Shown in pieces: positions 1 through 13,569 of a DNA stretch of 64,000 nt (the first letter of the stretch is position 1; each line of letters opens with the position of its first letter). The notes under the pieces were generated by a model. The model saw only the letters and a program-made list of their open reading frames with translations, made no database searches and was not told the origin of the DNA. The stretch lies in assembly GCA_030180135.1 (NCBI GenBank), contig CM058230.1, forward strand, positions 106,135,503-106,199,502, given 5' to 3'. The DNA is from Orychophragmus violaceus. Taxonomy: Eukaryota > Streptophyta > Magnoliopsida > Brassicales > Brassicaceae. Both the position numbers and the translations under genes were made by a program.

Positions 1-57
1 ATCCTATCCCGTCATTTTTTTCACATGTTTCCTCCACCACACCTCCTTACTGTCCAT

Positions 58-240
58 ATGAGGGGTTTTGGTCGTGGTACTTTCGAAAAAACTCGACCCG
101 ATTCTTCTCGGGCCGTGAACACTTGGTTTTTCATGCACCGCGACTGTCCCACGGTGCATAGGATCAGTCCACGATCAGTTTATCATATACCGTCATTTTG
201 TTTTCACCCGTTTCCTCCACCACACCTCCTTACTGTCCAT
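58..240 (+). repeat. Reference monomer, first complete unit (183 bp)
   Basis: This is the unit used for numbering. Starting at the ATG of CATATGAGGGG it contains, in order, the 8-bp dyad TTTCGAAA (unit positions 24-31), the A/B diagnostic block (43-57), a T5 run, the stem ATGCACCG (76-83), an 11-nt loop, the matching stem CGGTGCAT (95-102), two copies of GATCAGT-like sequence, the T-tract region (here interrupted, T4-G-T4), and the pyrimidine-rich end. Bases 1-57 are the tail of the preceding monomer. At 183 bp the unit equals 61 codons, which is why uninterrupted reading frames run across neighbouring units. Confidence 0.95.
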
Positions 241-1245
241 ATGAGGGGTTTTGGTCGTGGTACTTTCGAAAAAACTCGACCCGATTCTTCCCGGGCCATG
301 AACACTTGGTTTTTCATGCACCGCGACTGTCCCACGGTGCATAGGATCAGTCCACGATCAGTTTATCATATCCCGTCATTTTTTTTCACCTGTTTCCTCC
401 ACCACACCTCTTTACTGTCTATATGAGGGGTTTTGGTCGTGGTACTTTCGAAAAAACTCGCCCCGATCCTTCTCGGGACATGAACACTTGGTTTTTCATG
501 CACCGCGACTGTCCCACGGTGCATAGGATCAGTCCACGATCAATTTATGATATCCCGTCATTTTGTTTTCACCTGTTTCCTCCACCACACCTCCTTACTG
601 TCTATATGAGGGGTTTTGGTCGTGTTACTTTCGAAAAAACTCGACCCGATTCTTCCCGGGCCATGAACACTTGGTTTTTCATGCACCGCGACTGTCCCAC
701 GGTGCATAGGATCAGTCCACGATCAGTTTATCGTATACCGTCATTTTTTTTTCACCCGTTTCCTCCACCACACCTCCTTACTGTCCATATGAGGGGTTTT
801 GGTCGTGGTACTTTCGAAAAAACTCGACCCGATTCTTCCCGGGCCATGAACACTTGGTTTTTCATGCACCGCGACTGTCCCACGGTGCATAAGATCAGTC
901 CACGATCAGTTTATCATATCCCATCATTTTTTTTCACCTGTTTCCTCCACCACACCTCCTTACTGTCTATATGAGGGGTTTTGGTCGTGGTACTTTCGAA
1001 AAAACTCGACCCGATCCTTCTCGGGACATGAACACTTGGTTTTTCATGCACCGCGACTGTCCCACGGTGCATAGGATCAGTCCACGATCAGTTTATCATA
1101 TACCATCATTTTTTTTTCACCCGTTTCCTCCACCACACCTCCTTACTGTCCATATGAGGGGTTTTGGTCGTGGTACTTTCGAAAAAACTCGACCGATTCT
1201 TCCCGGGCCATGAACACTTGGTTTTTCATGCACCGCGACTGTCCC

Positions 1246-1290
1246 ACGGTGCATAGGATCAGTCCACGATCAGTTTATCCTATGCACCGT
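1246..1290 (+). repeat. Long-hairpin variant monomer, copy 1 of 8
   Basis: ACGGTGCATAGGA (1246-1258) and TCCTATGCACCGT (1278-1290) form a perfect 13-bp inverted repeat with a 19-nt loop. Ordinary monomers read TCATATACCGT or TCCTATCCCGT at the right stem. With the usual left stem ATGCACCG at 1228-1235 there are three alternating complementary segments, so two mutually exclusive hairpins are possible. Confidence 0.9.
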
Positions 1291-1516
1291 CATTTTTTTC
1301 ACCCGTTTCCTCCACCACACCTCCTTACTGTCTATATTAGGGGTTTTGGTCGTGGTACTTTCGAAAAAACTCGACCCGATCCTTCCCGGGACATGAACAC
1401 TTGGTTTTTCATGCACCGCGACTGTCCCACGGTGCATAGGATCAGTCCACGATCAGTTTATCATATACCGTCATTTTTTTCACCCGTTTCCTCCACCACA
1501 CCTCCTTACTGTCCAT

Positions 1517-2796
1517 ATGAGGGGTTTTGGTCGTGGTACTTTCGAAAAAACTCGACCCGATTCTTCCCGGGCCATGAACACTTGGTTTTTCATGCACCGC
1601 GACTGTCCCACGGTGCATAGGATCAGTCCACGATCAGTTTATCATATACCGTCATTGTTTTTTCACCCGTTTCCTCCACCACACCTCCTTACTGTCTATA
1701 TGAGGGGTTTTGGTCGTGGTACTTTCGAAAAAACTCGACCCGATCCTTCCCGGGACATGAACACTTGGTTTTTCATGCACCGCGACTGTCCCACTGTGCA
1801 TAGGATCAGTCCACGATCAGTTTATCATATCCCGTCATTTTTTTCACCTGTTTCCTCCACCACACCTCCTTACTGTCTATATGAGGGGTTTTGGTCGTGG
1901 TACTTTCGAAAAAACTCGACCCGATCCTTCTCGGGACATGAACACTTGGTTTTTCATGCACCGCGACTGTCCCACGGTGCATAGGATCAGTCCACGATCA
2001 GTTTATCATATACCGTCATTTTGTTTCCACCCGTTTCCTCCACCACACCTCCTTACTGTCTATATGAGGGGTTTTGGTCGTGGTACTTTCGAAAAAACTC
2101 GACCCGATACTTCTCGGGACATGAACACTTGGTTTTTCATGCACCGCGACTGTCCCACGGTGCATAGGATCAGTCCACGATCAGTTTATCATATACCGTC
2201 ATTTTTTTTTCACCTGTTTCCTCCACCACACCTCCTTACTGTCTATATGAGGGGTTTTGGTCGTGGTACTTTCGAAAAAACTCGACCCGATCCTTCTCGG
2301 GACATGAACACTTGGTTTTTCATGCACCGCGACTGTCCCACGGTGCATAGGATCAGTCCACGATCAGTTTATCATATACCGTCATTTTGTTTTTCACCTG
2401 TTTCCTCCACCACACCTCCTTACTGTCCATATGAGGGGTTTTGGTCGTGGTACTTTCGAAAAAACTCGACCCGATTCTTCCCGGGCCATGAACACTTGGT
2501 TTTTCATGCACCACGACTGTCCCACGGTGCATAGGATCAGTCCACGATCAGTTTATCATATCCCGTCATTTTTTTTTCACCTGTTTCCTCCACCACACCT
2601 CCTTACTGTCTATATGAGGGGTTTTGGTCGTGGTACTTTCAAAAAAACTCGACCCGATCCTTCCCGGGACATAAACACTTGGTTTTTCATGCACCGCGAC
2701 TGTCCCACGGTGCATAGGATCAGTCCACGATCAGTTTATCATATACCATCATTTTTTTTTCACCCGTTTCCTCCACCACACCTCCTTACTGTCCAT
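1517..2796 (+). repeat. Seven-monomer block, copy 1 of 4
   Basis: This higher-order block is recognised by an ordered series of variants. It has a T-tract written TTGTTTTTT (G at 1657), then TGTGCATAGG, a TTTTGTTTCC tract, GATACTTCTC, a TTTTGTTTTTC tract, a CACCACGACTG monomer and a GGGACATAAAC monomer. The same series recurs at 3163, 4992 and 8642. After it, this copy continues into a hairpin-variant monomer, unlike copies 2-4. Confidence 0.85.
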
Positions 2797-2889
2797 ATGA
2801 GGGGTTTTGGTCGTGGTACTTTCGAAAAAACTCGACCCGATTCTTCCCGGGCCATGAACACTTGGTTTTTCATGCACCGCGACTGTCCC

Positions 2890-2934
2890 ACGGTGCATAG
2901 GATCAGTCCACGATCAATTTATCCTATGCACCGT
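2890..2934 (+). repeat. Long-hairpin variant monomer, copy 2 of 8
   Basis: A perfect 13-bp stem (2890-2902 with 2922-2934). The loop carries CAATTT in place of CAGTTT. Confidence 0.9.
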
Positions 2935-3162
2935 CATTTTTTTCACCCGTTTCCTCCACCACACCTCCTTACTGTCTATATTAGGGGTTTTGGTCGTGGT
3001 ACTTTCGAAAAAACTCGACCCGATCCTTCCCGGGACATGAACACTTGGTTTTTCATGCACCGCGACTGTCCCACGGTGCATAGGATCAGTCCACGATCAG
3101 TTTATCATATACCGTCATTTTTTTTTCACCCGTTTCCTCCACCACACCTCCTTACTGTCCAT

Positions 3163-4443
3163 ATGAGGGGTTTTGGTCGTGGTACTTTCGAAAAAACTCG
3201 ACCCGATTCTTCCCGGGCCATGAACACTTGGTTTTTCATGCACCGCGACTGTCCCACGGTGCATAGGATCAGTCCACGATCAGTTTATCATATACCGTCA
3301 TTGTTTTTTCACCCGTTTCCTCCACCACACCTCCTTACTGTCTATATGAGGGGTTTTGGTCGTGGTACTTTCGAAAAAACTCGACTCGATCCTTCCCGGG
3401 ACATGAACACTTGGTTTTTCATGCACCGCGACTGTCCCACTGTGCATAGGATCAGTCCACGATCAGTTTATCATATCCCGTCATTTTTTTTCACCTGTTT
3501 CCTCCACCACACCTCCTTACTGTCTATATGAGGGGTTTTGGTCGTGGTACTTTCGAAAAAACTCGACCCGATCCTTCTCGGGACATGAACACTTGGTTTT
3601 TCATGCACCGCGACTGTCCCACGGTGCATAGGATCAGTCCACGATCAGTTTATCATATACCGTCATTTTGTTTCCACCCGTTTCCTCCACCACACCTCCT
3701 TACTGTCTATATGAGGGGTTTTGGTCGTGGTACTTTCGAAAAAACTCGACCCGATACTTCTCGGGACATGAACACTTGGTTTTTCATGCACCGCGACTGT
3801 CCCACGGTGCATAGGATCAGTCCACGATCAGTTTATCATATACCGTCATTTTTTTTTCACCTGTTTCCTCCACCACACCTCCTTACTGTCTATATGAGGG
3901 GTTTTGGTCGTGGTACTTTCGAAAAAACTCGACCCGATCCTTCTCGGGACATGAACACTTGGTTTTTCATGCACCGCGACTGTCCCACGGTGCATAGGAT
4001 CAGTCCACGATCAGTTTATCATATACCGTCATTTTGTTTTTCACCTGTTTCCTCCACCACACCTCCTTACTGTCCATATGAGGGGTTTTGGTCGTGGTAC
4101 TTTCGAAAAAACTCGACCCGATTCTTCCCGGGCCATGAACACTTGGTTTTTCATGCACCACGACTGTCCCACGGTGCATAGGATCAGTCCACGATCAGTT
4201 TATCATATCCCGTCATTTTTTTTTCACCTGTTTCCTCCACCACACCTCCTTACTGTCTATATGAGGGGTTTTGGTCGTGGTACTTTCGAAAAAACTCGAC
4301 CCGATCCTTCCCGGGACATAAACACTTGGTTTTTCATGCACCGCGACTGTCCCACGGTGCATAGGATCAGTCCACGATCAGTTTATCATATACCGTCATT
4401 TTTTTTTCACCTGTTTCCTCCACCACACCTCCTTACTGTCCAT
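3163..4443 (+). repeat. Seven-monomer block, copy 2 of 4
   Basis: It shows the same ordered variant series as the block at 1517 (marker G at 3303), 1646 bp further on, or nine monomers. Similarity with copy 3 continues rightwards to about 5110, including a monomer with TTTGTCATGC and CATATGATTAG. Copies 2 and 3 are therefore parts of a longer ten-monomer duplication of about 1829 bp offset. Confidence 0.85.
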
Positions 4444-4991
4444 ATGAGGGGTTTTGGTCGTGGTACTTTCGAAAAAACTCGACCCGATTCTTCCCGGGCC
4501 ATGAACACTTGGTTTTTCATGCACCGCGACTGTCCCACGGTGCATAGGATCAGTCCACGATCAGTTTATCATATCCCATCATTTTTTTTTCACCTGTTTC
4601 CTCCACCACACCTCTTTACTGTCTATATGAGGGGTTTTGGTCGTGGTACTTTCGAAAAAACTCGACCCGATCCTTCTCGGGACATGAACACTTGGTTTGT
4701 CATGCACCGCGACTGTCCCACGGTGCATATGATTAGTCCACGATCAATTTATGATATCCCGTCATTTTTTTTCACCTGTTTCCTCCACCACACCTCCTTA
4801 CTGTCTATATGAGGGGTTTTGGTCGTGTTACTTTCGAAAAAACTCGACCCGATTCTTCCCGGGCCATGAACACTTGGTTTTTCATGCACCGCGACTGTCC
4901 CACGGTGCATAGGATCAGTCCACGATCAGTTTATCATATACCGTCATTTTTTTTTCACCCGTTTCCTCCACCACACCTCCTTACTGTCCAT

Positions 4992-6271
4992 ATGAGAGGT
5001 TTTGGTCGTGGTACTTTCGAAAAAACTCGACCCGATTCTTCCCGGGCCATGAACACTTGGTTTTTCATGCACCGCGACTGTCCCACGGTGCATAAGATCA
5101 GTCCACGATCAGTTTATCATATACCGTCATTGTTTTTTCACCCGTTTCCTCCACCACACCTCCTTACTGTCTATATGAGGGGTTTTGGTCGTGGTACTTT
5201 CGAAAAAACTCGACCCGATCCTTCCCGGGACATGAACACTTGGTTTTTCATGCACCGCGACTGTCCCACTGTGCATAGGATCAGTCCACGATCAGTTTAT
5301 CATATCCCGTCATTTTTTTTCACCTGTTTCCTCCACCACACCTCCTTACTGTCTATATGAGGGGTTTTGGTCGTGGTACTTTCGAAAAAACTCGACCCGA
5401 TCCTTCTCGGGACATGAACACTTGGTTTTTCATGCACCGCGACTGTCCCACGGTGCATAGGATCAGTCCACGATCAGTTTATCATATACCGTCATTTTGT
5501 TTCCACCCGTTTCCTCCACCACACCTCCTTACTGTCTATATGAGGGGTTTTGGTCGTGGTACTTTCGAAAAAACTCGACCCGATACTTCTCGGGACATGA
5601 ACACTTGGTTTTTCATGCACCGCGACTGTCCCACGGTGCATAGGATCAGTCCACGATCAGTTTATCATATACCGTCATTTTTTTTTCACCTGTTTCCTCC
5701 ACCACACCTCCTTACTGTCTATATGAGGGGTTTTGGTCGTGGTACTTTCGAAAAAACTCGACCGATCCTTCTCAGGACATGAACACTTGGTTTTTCATGC
5801 ACCGCGACTGTCCCACGGTGCATAGGATCAGTCCACGATCAGTTTATCATATACCGTCATTTTGTTTTTCACCTGTTTCCTCCACCACACCTCCTTACTG
5901 TCCATATGAGGGGTTTTGGTCGTGGTACTTTCGAAAAAACTCGACCCGATTCTTCCCGGGCCATGAACACTTGGTTTTTCATGCACCACGACTGTCCCAC
6001 GGTGCATAGGATCAGTCCACGATCAGTTTATCATATCCCGTCATTTTTTTTTCACCCGTTTCCTCCACCACACCTCCTTACTGTCTATATGAGGGGTTTT
6101 GGTCGTGGTACTTTCGAAAAAACTCGACCCGATCCTTCCCGGGACATAAACACTTGGTTTTTCATGCACCGCGACTGTCCCACGGTGCATAGGATCAGTC
6201 CACGATCAGTTTATCATATACCGTCATTTTTTTTTCACCTGTTTCCTCCACCACACCTCCTTACTGTCCAT
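4992..6271 (+). repeat. Seven-monomer block, copy 3 of 4
   Basis: It shows the same variant series (marker G at 5132), offset 1829 bp from copy 2. It differs from copy 2 by a one-base loss in CTCGACCGATCC near 5760, CTCAGGAC in place of CTCGGGAC, and GAGAGG in place of GAGGGG at its start. The extended match with copy 2 runs on to about 6940. Confidence 0.85.
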
Positions 6272-8368
6272 ATGAGGGGTTTTGGTCGTGGTACTTTCGA
6301 AAAAACTCGACCCGATTCTTCCCGGGCCATGAACACTTGGTTTTTCATGCACCGCGACTGTCCCACGGTGCATAGGATCAGTCCACGATCAGTTTATCAT
6401 ATCCCATCATTTTTTTTTCACCTGTTTCCTCCACCACACCTCTTTACTGTCTATATGAGGGGTTTTGGTCGTGGTACTTTCGAAAAAACTCGACCCGATC
6501 CTTCTCGGGACATGAACACTTGGTTTGTCATGCACCGCGACTGTCCCACGGTGCATATGATTAGTCCACGATCAATTTATGATATCCCGTCATTTTTTTT
6601 CACCTGTTTCCTCCACCACACCTCCTTACTGTCTATATGAGGGGTTTTGGTCGTGTTACTTTCGAAAAAACTCGACCCGATTCTTCCCGGGCCATGAACA
6701 CTTGGTTTTTCATGCACCGCGACTGTCCCACGGTGCATAGGATCAGTCCACGATCAGTTTATCATATACCGTCATTTTTTTTTCACCCGTTTCCTCCACC
6801 ACACCTCCTTACTGTCCATATGAGAGGTTTTGGTCGTGGTACTTTCGAAAAAACTCGACCCGATTCTTCCCGGGCCATGAACACTTGGTTTTTCATGCAC
6901 CGCGACTGTCCCACGGTGCATAAGATCAGTCCACGATCAGTTTATCATATCCCGTCATTTTTTTTTCACCTGTTTCCTCCACCACACCTCCTTACTGTCT
7001 ATATGAGGGGTTTTGGTCGTGGTACTTTCGAAAAAACTCGACCCGATCCTTCTCGGGACATGAACACTTGGTTTTTCATGCACCGCGACTGTCCCACGGT
7101 GCATAGGATCAGTCCACGGTCAGTTTATCCTATCCCGTCATTTTTTTTCACCCGTTTCCTCCACCACACCTCCTTACTGTCCATATGAGGGGTTTTGGTC
7201 GTGGTACTTTCGAAAAAACTCGACCCGATTCTTCCCGGACCATGAACACTTGGTTTTTCATGCACCGCGACTGTCCCACGGTGCATAGGATCAGTCCACG
7301 ATCAGTTTATCCTATCCCGTCATTTGTTTTTCACCCGTTTCCTCCACCACACCTCCTTACTGTCCATATGAGGGGTTTTGGTCGTGGTACTTTCGAAAAA
7401 TCTCGACCCGATTCTTCCCGGACCATGAACACTTGGTTTTTCATGCACCGCGACTGTCCCACGGTGCATAGGATCAGTCCACGATCAGTTTATCCTATCC
7501 CGTCATTTTTTCACATGTTTCCTCCACCACACCTCCTTACTGTCTATATGAGGGGTTTTGGTCGTGGTACTTTCGAAAAAACTCGACCCGATCCTTCTCG
7601 GGACATGAACACTTGGTTTTTCATGCACCGCGACTGTCCCACGGTGCATAGGATCAGTCCACGATCAGTTTATCATATACCGTCATTTTTTCACATGTTT
7701 CCTCCACCACACCTCCTTACTGTCCATATGAGGGGTTTTGGTCGTGGTACTTTCGAAAAAACTCGAACCGATTCTTCTCGGGCCATGAACACTTGGTTTT
7801 TCATGCACCGCGACTGTCCCACGGTGCATAGGATCAGTCCACGATCAGTTTATCATATACCGTCATTTTGTTTTCACCCGTTTCCTCCACCACACCTCCT
7901 TACTGTCCATATGAGGGGTTTTGGTCGTGGTACTTTCGAAAAAACTCGACCCGATTCTTCTCGGGCCATGAACACTTGGTTTTTCATGCACCGCGACTGT
8001 CCCACGGTGCATAGGATCAGTCCACGATCAGTTTATCCTATCCCGTCATTTTTTTTTCACCCGTTTCCTCCACCACACCTCCTTACTGTCCATATGAGGG
8101 GTTTTGGTCGTGGTACTTTCGAAAAAACTCGACCCGATCCTTCTCGGGACATGAACACTTGGTTTTTCATGCACCGCGACTGTCCCACGGTGCATAGGAT
8201 CAGTCCACGATCAGTTTATCATATACCATCATTTTTTTTCACCCGTTTCCTCCACCACACCTCCTTACTGTCCATATGAGGGGTTTTGGTCGTGGTACTT
8301 TCGAAAAAACTCGACCCGATTCTTCCCGGGCCATGAACACTTGGTTTTTCATGCACCGCGACTGTCCC

Positions 8369-8413
8369 ACGGTGCATAGGATCAGTCCACGATCAGTTTA
8401 TCCTATGCACCGT
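8369..8413 (+). repeat. Long-hairpin variant monomer, copy 3 of 8
   Basis: A perfect 13-bp stem (8369-8381 with 8401-8413), followed two bases later by a T-tract. Confidence 0.9.
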
Positions 8414-8641
8414 CATTTTTTTCACCCGTTTCCTCCACCACACCTCCTTACTGTCTATATGAGGGGTTTTGGTCGTGGTACTTTCGAAAAAACTCGACCC
8501 GATCCTTCCCGGGACATGAACACTTGGTTTTTCATGCACCGCGACTGTCCCACGGTGCATAGGATCAGTCCACGATCAGTTTATCATATACCGTCATTTT
8601 TTTTTCACCCGTTTCCTCCACCACACCTCCTTACTGTCCAT

Positions 8642-9922
8642 ATGAGGGGTTTTGGTCGTGGTACTTTCGAAAAAACTCGACCCGATTCTTCCCGGGCCAT
8701 GAACACTTGGTTTTTCATGCACCGCGACTGTCCCACGGTGCATAGGATCAGTCCACGATCAGTTTATCATATACCGTCATTGTTTTTTCACCCGTTTCCA
8801 CCACCACACCTCCTTACTGTCTATATGAGGGGTTTTGGTCGTGGTACTTTCGAAAAAACTCGACCCGATCCTTCCCGGGACATGAACACTTGGTTTTTCA
8901 TGCACCGCGACTGTCCCACTGTGCATAGGATCAGTCCACGATCAGTTTATCATATCCCGTCATTTTTTTTCACCTGTTTCCTCCACCACACCTCCTTACT
9001 GTCTATATGAGGGGTTTTGGTCGTGGTACTTTCGAAAAAACTCGACCCGATCCTTCTCGGGACATGAACACTTGGTTTTTCATGCACCGCGACTGTCCCA
9101 CGGTGCATAGGATCAGTCCACGATCAGTTTATCATATACCGTCATTTTGTTTCCACCCGTTTCCTCCACCACACCTCCTTACTGTCTATATGAGGGGTTT
9201 TGGTCGTGGTACTTTCGAAAAAACTCGACCCGATACTTCTCGGGACATGAACACTTGGTTTTTCATGCACCGCGACTGTCCCACGGTGCATAGGATCAGT
9301 CCACGATCAGTTTATCATATACCGTCATTTTTTTTTCACCTGTTTCCTCCACCACACCTCCTTACTGTCTATATGAGGGGTTTTGGTCGTGGTACTTTCG
9401 AAAAAACTCGACCCGATCCTTCTCGGGACATGAACACTTGGTTTTTCATGCACCGCGACTGTCCCACGGTGCATAGGATCAGTCCACGATCAGTTTATCA
9501 TATACCGTCATTTTGTTTTTCACCTGTTTCCTCCACCACACCTCCTTACTGTCCATATGAGGGGTTTTGGTCGTGGTACTTTCGAAAAAACTCGACCCGA
9601 TTCTTCCCGGGCCATGAACACTTGGTTTTTCATGCATCACGACTGTCCCACGGTGCATAGGATCAGTCCACGATCAGTTTATCATATCCCGTCATTTTTT
9701 TTTCACCTGTTTCCTCCACCACACCTCCTTACTGTCTATATGAGGGGTTTTGGTCGTGGTACTTTCGAAAAAACTCGACCCGATCCTTCCCGGGACATAA
9801 ACACTTGGTTTTTCATGCACCGCGACTGTCCCACGGTGCATAGGATCAGTCCACGATCAGTTTATCATATACCGTCATTTTTTTTTCACCTGTTTCCTCC
9901 ACCACACCTCCTTACTGTCTAT
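8642..9922 (+). repeat. Seven-monomer block, copy 4 of 4
   Basis: It shows the same variant series (marker G at 8782), 3650 bp or twenty monomers from copy 3. It carries CATGCATCACG in place of CATGCACCACG near 9635. To its right the context changes to monomers with CGCACCTG and TCGGCACATG, which recur at 12.3, 16.2, 20.6, 24.8 and 27.5 kb. Confidence 0.83.
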
Positions 9923-10927
9923 ATGAGGGGTTTTGGTCGTGGTACTTTCGAAAAAACTCGACCCGATCCTTCTCGGGACATGAACACTTGGTTTTTCATG
10001 CACCGCACCTGTCCCACGGTGCATAGGATCAGTCCACGATCAGTTTATCATATACCGTCATTTTGTTTTCACCTGTTTCCTCCACCACACCTCCTTACAG
10101 TCTATATGAGGGGTTTTGGTCGTGGTACTTTCGAAAAAACTCGACCCGATCCTTCTCGGCACATGAACACTTGGTTTTTCATGCACCGCGACTGTCCCAC
10201 GGTGCATAGGATCAGTCCACGATCAGTTTATCATATACCGTCATTTTTTTCACATGTTTCCTCCACCACACCTCCTTACTGTCCATATGAGGGGTTTTTG
10301 TCGTGGTACTTTCGAAAAAACTCGACCCGATTCTTCCCGGGCCATGAACACTTGGTTTTTCATGCACCGCGACTGTCCCACGGTGCATAAGATCAATCCA
10401 CGATCAGTTTATCATATCCCGTCTTTTTTTTTTCACCTGTTTCCTCCACCACACCTCCTTACTGTCTATATGAGGGGTTTTGGTCGTGGTACTTTCGAAA
10501 AAACTCGACCCGATCCTTCTCGGGACATGAACACTTGGTTTTTCATGCACCGCGACTGTCCCACGGTGCATAGGATCAGTCCACGGTCAGTTTATCCTAT
10601 CCCGTCATTTTTTTTCACCTGTTTCCTCCACCACACCTCCTTACTGTCCATATGAGGGGTTTTGGTCGTGGTACTTTCGAAAAAACTCGACCCGATTCTT
10701 CCCGGGCCATGAACACTTGGTTTTTCATGCACCACGACTGTCCCACGGTGCATAAGATCAGTCCACGATCAGTTTATCATATACTGTCATTTTTTTTTCA
10801 CTTGTTTCCTCCACCACACCTCCTTACTGTCCATATGAGGGGTTTTGGTCGTGGTACTTTCGAAAAAACTCGACCCGATTCTTCCCGGGACATAAACACT
10901 TGGTTTTTCATGCACCGCGACTGTCCC

Positions 10928-10972
10928 ACGGTGCATAGGATCAGTCCACGATTAGTTTATCCTATGCACCGT
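10928..10972 (+). repeat. Long-hairpin variant monomer, copy 4 of 8
   Basis: A perfect 13-bp stem (10928-10940 with 10960-10972). The loop has GATTAG in place of GATCAG, shared with copies 5-8. Confidence 0.9.
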
Positions 10973-13569
10973 CATTTTTTTTCACCCGTTTCCTCCACCA
11001 CACCTCCTTACTGTCTATATGAGGGGTTTTGGTCGTGGTACTTTCGAAAAAACTCGACCCGATTCTTCCCGGGCCATGAACACTTGGTTTTTCATGCACC
11101 GCGACTGTCCCACGGTGCATAGGATCAGTCCACGATCAGTTTATCATATCCCGTCATTTTTTTTTCACCTTTTTCCTCCACCACACTTCCTTACTGTCTA
11201 TATGAGGGGTTTTGGTCGTGGTACTTTCGAAAAAACTCGACCCGATCCTTCTCGGGACATGAACACTTGGTTTTTCATGCACCGCGACTGTCCCACGGTG
11301 CATAGGATCAGTCCACGATCAGTTTATCATATACCGTCATTTTTTTTTCACCCGTTTCCTTCACCACACCTCCTTACTGTCCATATGAGGGGTTTTGGTC
11401 GTGGTACTTTCGAAAAAACTCGACCCGATTCTTCCCGGGCCATGAACACTTGGTTTTTCATGCACCGCGACTGTCCCACGGTGCATAGGATCAGTCCACG
11501 ATCAGTTTATCATATACCGTCATTTTTTTCACCCGTTTCCTCCACCACACCTCCTTACTGTCCATATGAGGGGTTTTGGTCGTGGTACTTTCGAAAAAAC
11601 TCGACCCGATTCTTCCCGGGCCATCAACACTTGGTTTTTCATGCACCGCGACTGTCCCACGGTGCATAGGATCAGTCCACGATCAGTTTATCATATCCCG
11701 TCATTTTTTTTCACTTGTTTCCTCCACCACACTTCCTTACTGTCTATATGAGGGGTTTTGGTCGTGGTACTTTCGAAAAAACTCGACCCGATTCTTCCCG
11801 GGCCATGAACACTTGGTTTTTCATGCACCGCGACTGTCCCACGGTGCATAGGATCAGTCCAAGATCAGTTTATCATATACCGTCATTTTTTTTTCACCCG
11901 TTTCCTCCACCACACCTCCTTACTGTCCATATGAGGGGTTTTGGTCGTGGTACTTTCGAAAAAACTTGACCCGATCCTTCCCGGGACATGAACACTTGGT
12001 TTTTCATGCACCGCGACTGTCCCACGGTGCATAGGATCAGTCCACGATCAGTTTATCATATACCGTCATTTTGTTTTCACCCGTTTCCTCCACCACACCT
12101 CCTTACTGTCCATATGAGGGGTTTTGGTCGTGGTACTTTCGAAAAAACTCGACCCAATTCTTCCCGAGCCATGAACACTTGGTTTTTCATGCACCGCGAC
12201 TGTCCCACGGTGCATAGGATCAGTCCACGATCAGTTTATCATATACCGTCATTTTTTTTCACCTGTTTCCTCCACCACACCTCCTTACTGTCTATATGAG
12301 GGGTTTTGGTCGTGGTACTTTCGAAAAAACTCGACCCGATCCTTCTCGGGACATGAACACTTGGTTTTTCATGCACCGCACCTGTCCCACGGTGCATAGG
12401 ATCAGTCCACGATCAGTTTATCATATACCGTCATTTTGTTTTCACCTGTTTCCTCCACCACACCTCCTTACAGTCTATATGAGGGGTTTTGGTCGTGGTA
12501 CTTTCGAAAAAACTCGACCCGATCCTTCTCGGCACATGAACACTTGGTTTTTCATGCACCGCGACTGTCCCACGGTGCATAGGATCAGTCCACGATCAGT
12601 TTATCATATACCGTCATTTTTTTCACATGTTTCCTCCACCACACCTCCTTACTGTCCATATGAGGGGTTTTGGTCGTGGTACTTTCGAAAAAACTCGACC
12701 CGATTCTTCCCGGGCCATGAACACTTGGTTTTTCATGCACCGCGACCGTCCCACGGTGCATAGGATCAGTCCACGATCAGTTTATCATATACCGTCATTT
12801 TTTTTTCACCCGTTTCCTCCACCACACCTCCTTACTGTCCATATGAGGGGTTTTGGTCGTGGTACTTTCGAAAAAACTCGACCCGATTCTTCCCGGGCCA
12901 TGAACACTTGGTTTTTCATGCACCGCGACTGTCCCACGGAACATAGGATCAGTCCACGATCAGTTTATCATATCCCGTCATTTTTTTTTCACCTGTTTCC
13001 TCCACCACACTTCCTTACTGTCTATATGAGGGGTTTTGGTCGTGGTACTTTCGAAAAAACTCGACCCGATCCTTCTCGGGACATGAACACTTGGTTTTTC
13101 ATGCACCGCGACTGTCCCACGGTGCATAGGATCAGTCAACGATCAGTTTATCCTATCTCGTCATTTTTTTCACCTGTTTCCTCCACCACACCTCCTTACT
13201 GTCTATATGAGGGGTTTTGGTCGTGGTACTTTCGAAAAAACTCGACCCGATCCTTCTCGGGACATGAACACTTGGTTTTTCATGCACCGCGACTGTCCCA
13301 CGGTGCATAGGATCAGTCCACGATCAATTTATGATATCCCGTCATTTTTTTCACCTGTTTCCTCCACCACACCTCCTTACTGTCTATATGAGGGGTTTTG
13401 GTCGTGTTACTTTCGAAAAAACTCGACCCGATTCTTCCCGGGCCATGAACACTTGGTTTTTCATGCACCGCGACTGTCCCACGGTGCGTAGGATCAGTCC
13501 ACGATCAGTTTATCATATACCGTCATTTTTTTTCACCCGTTTCCTCCACCACACCTCCTTACTGTCCAT

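Noticed and set aside
79..100. CENP-B-box-like string TTTCGAAAAAACTCGAC in each monomer
   Set aside because: It matches the TTCG-N4-A half, but the CGGG half is replaced by TCGA. I also do not rely on a CENP-B box in plants, so it is not called.
76..190. Possible tRNA or small RNA gene in the dyad-containing part of the monomer
   Set aside because: There is only one short stem. No cloverleaf, A/B box pair or anticodon arm can be drawn.
1246..1305. A 13-bp hairpin followed two bases later by a T-tract, shaped like a Rho-independent or Pol III-type terminator
   Set aside because: It lies inside a tandem satellite variant with no gene upstream, and the T-tract is present in all monomers with or without the stem. 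The shape is explained by the monomer dyad.
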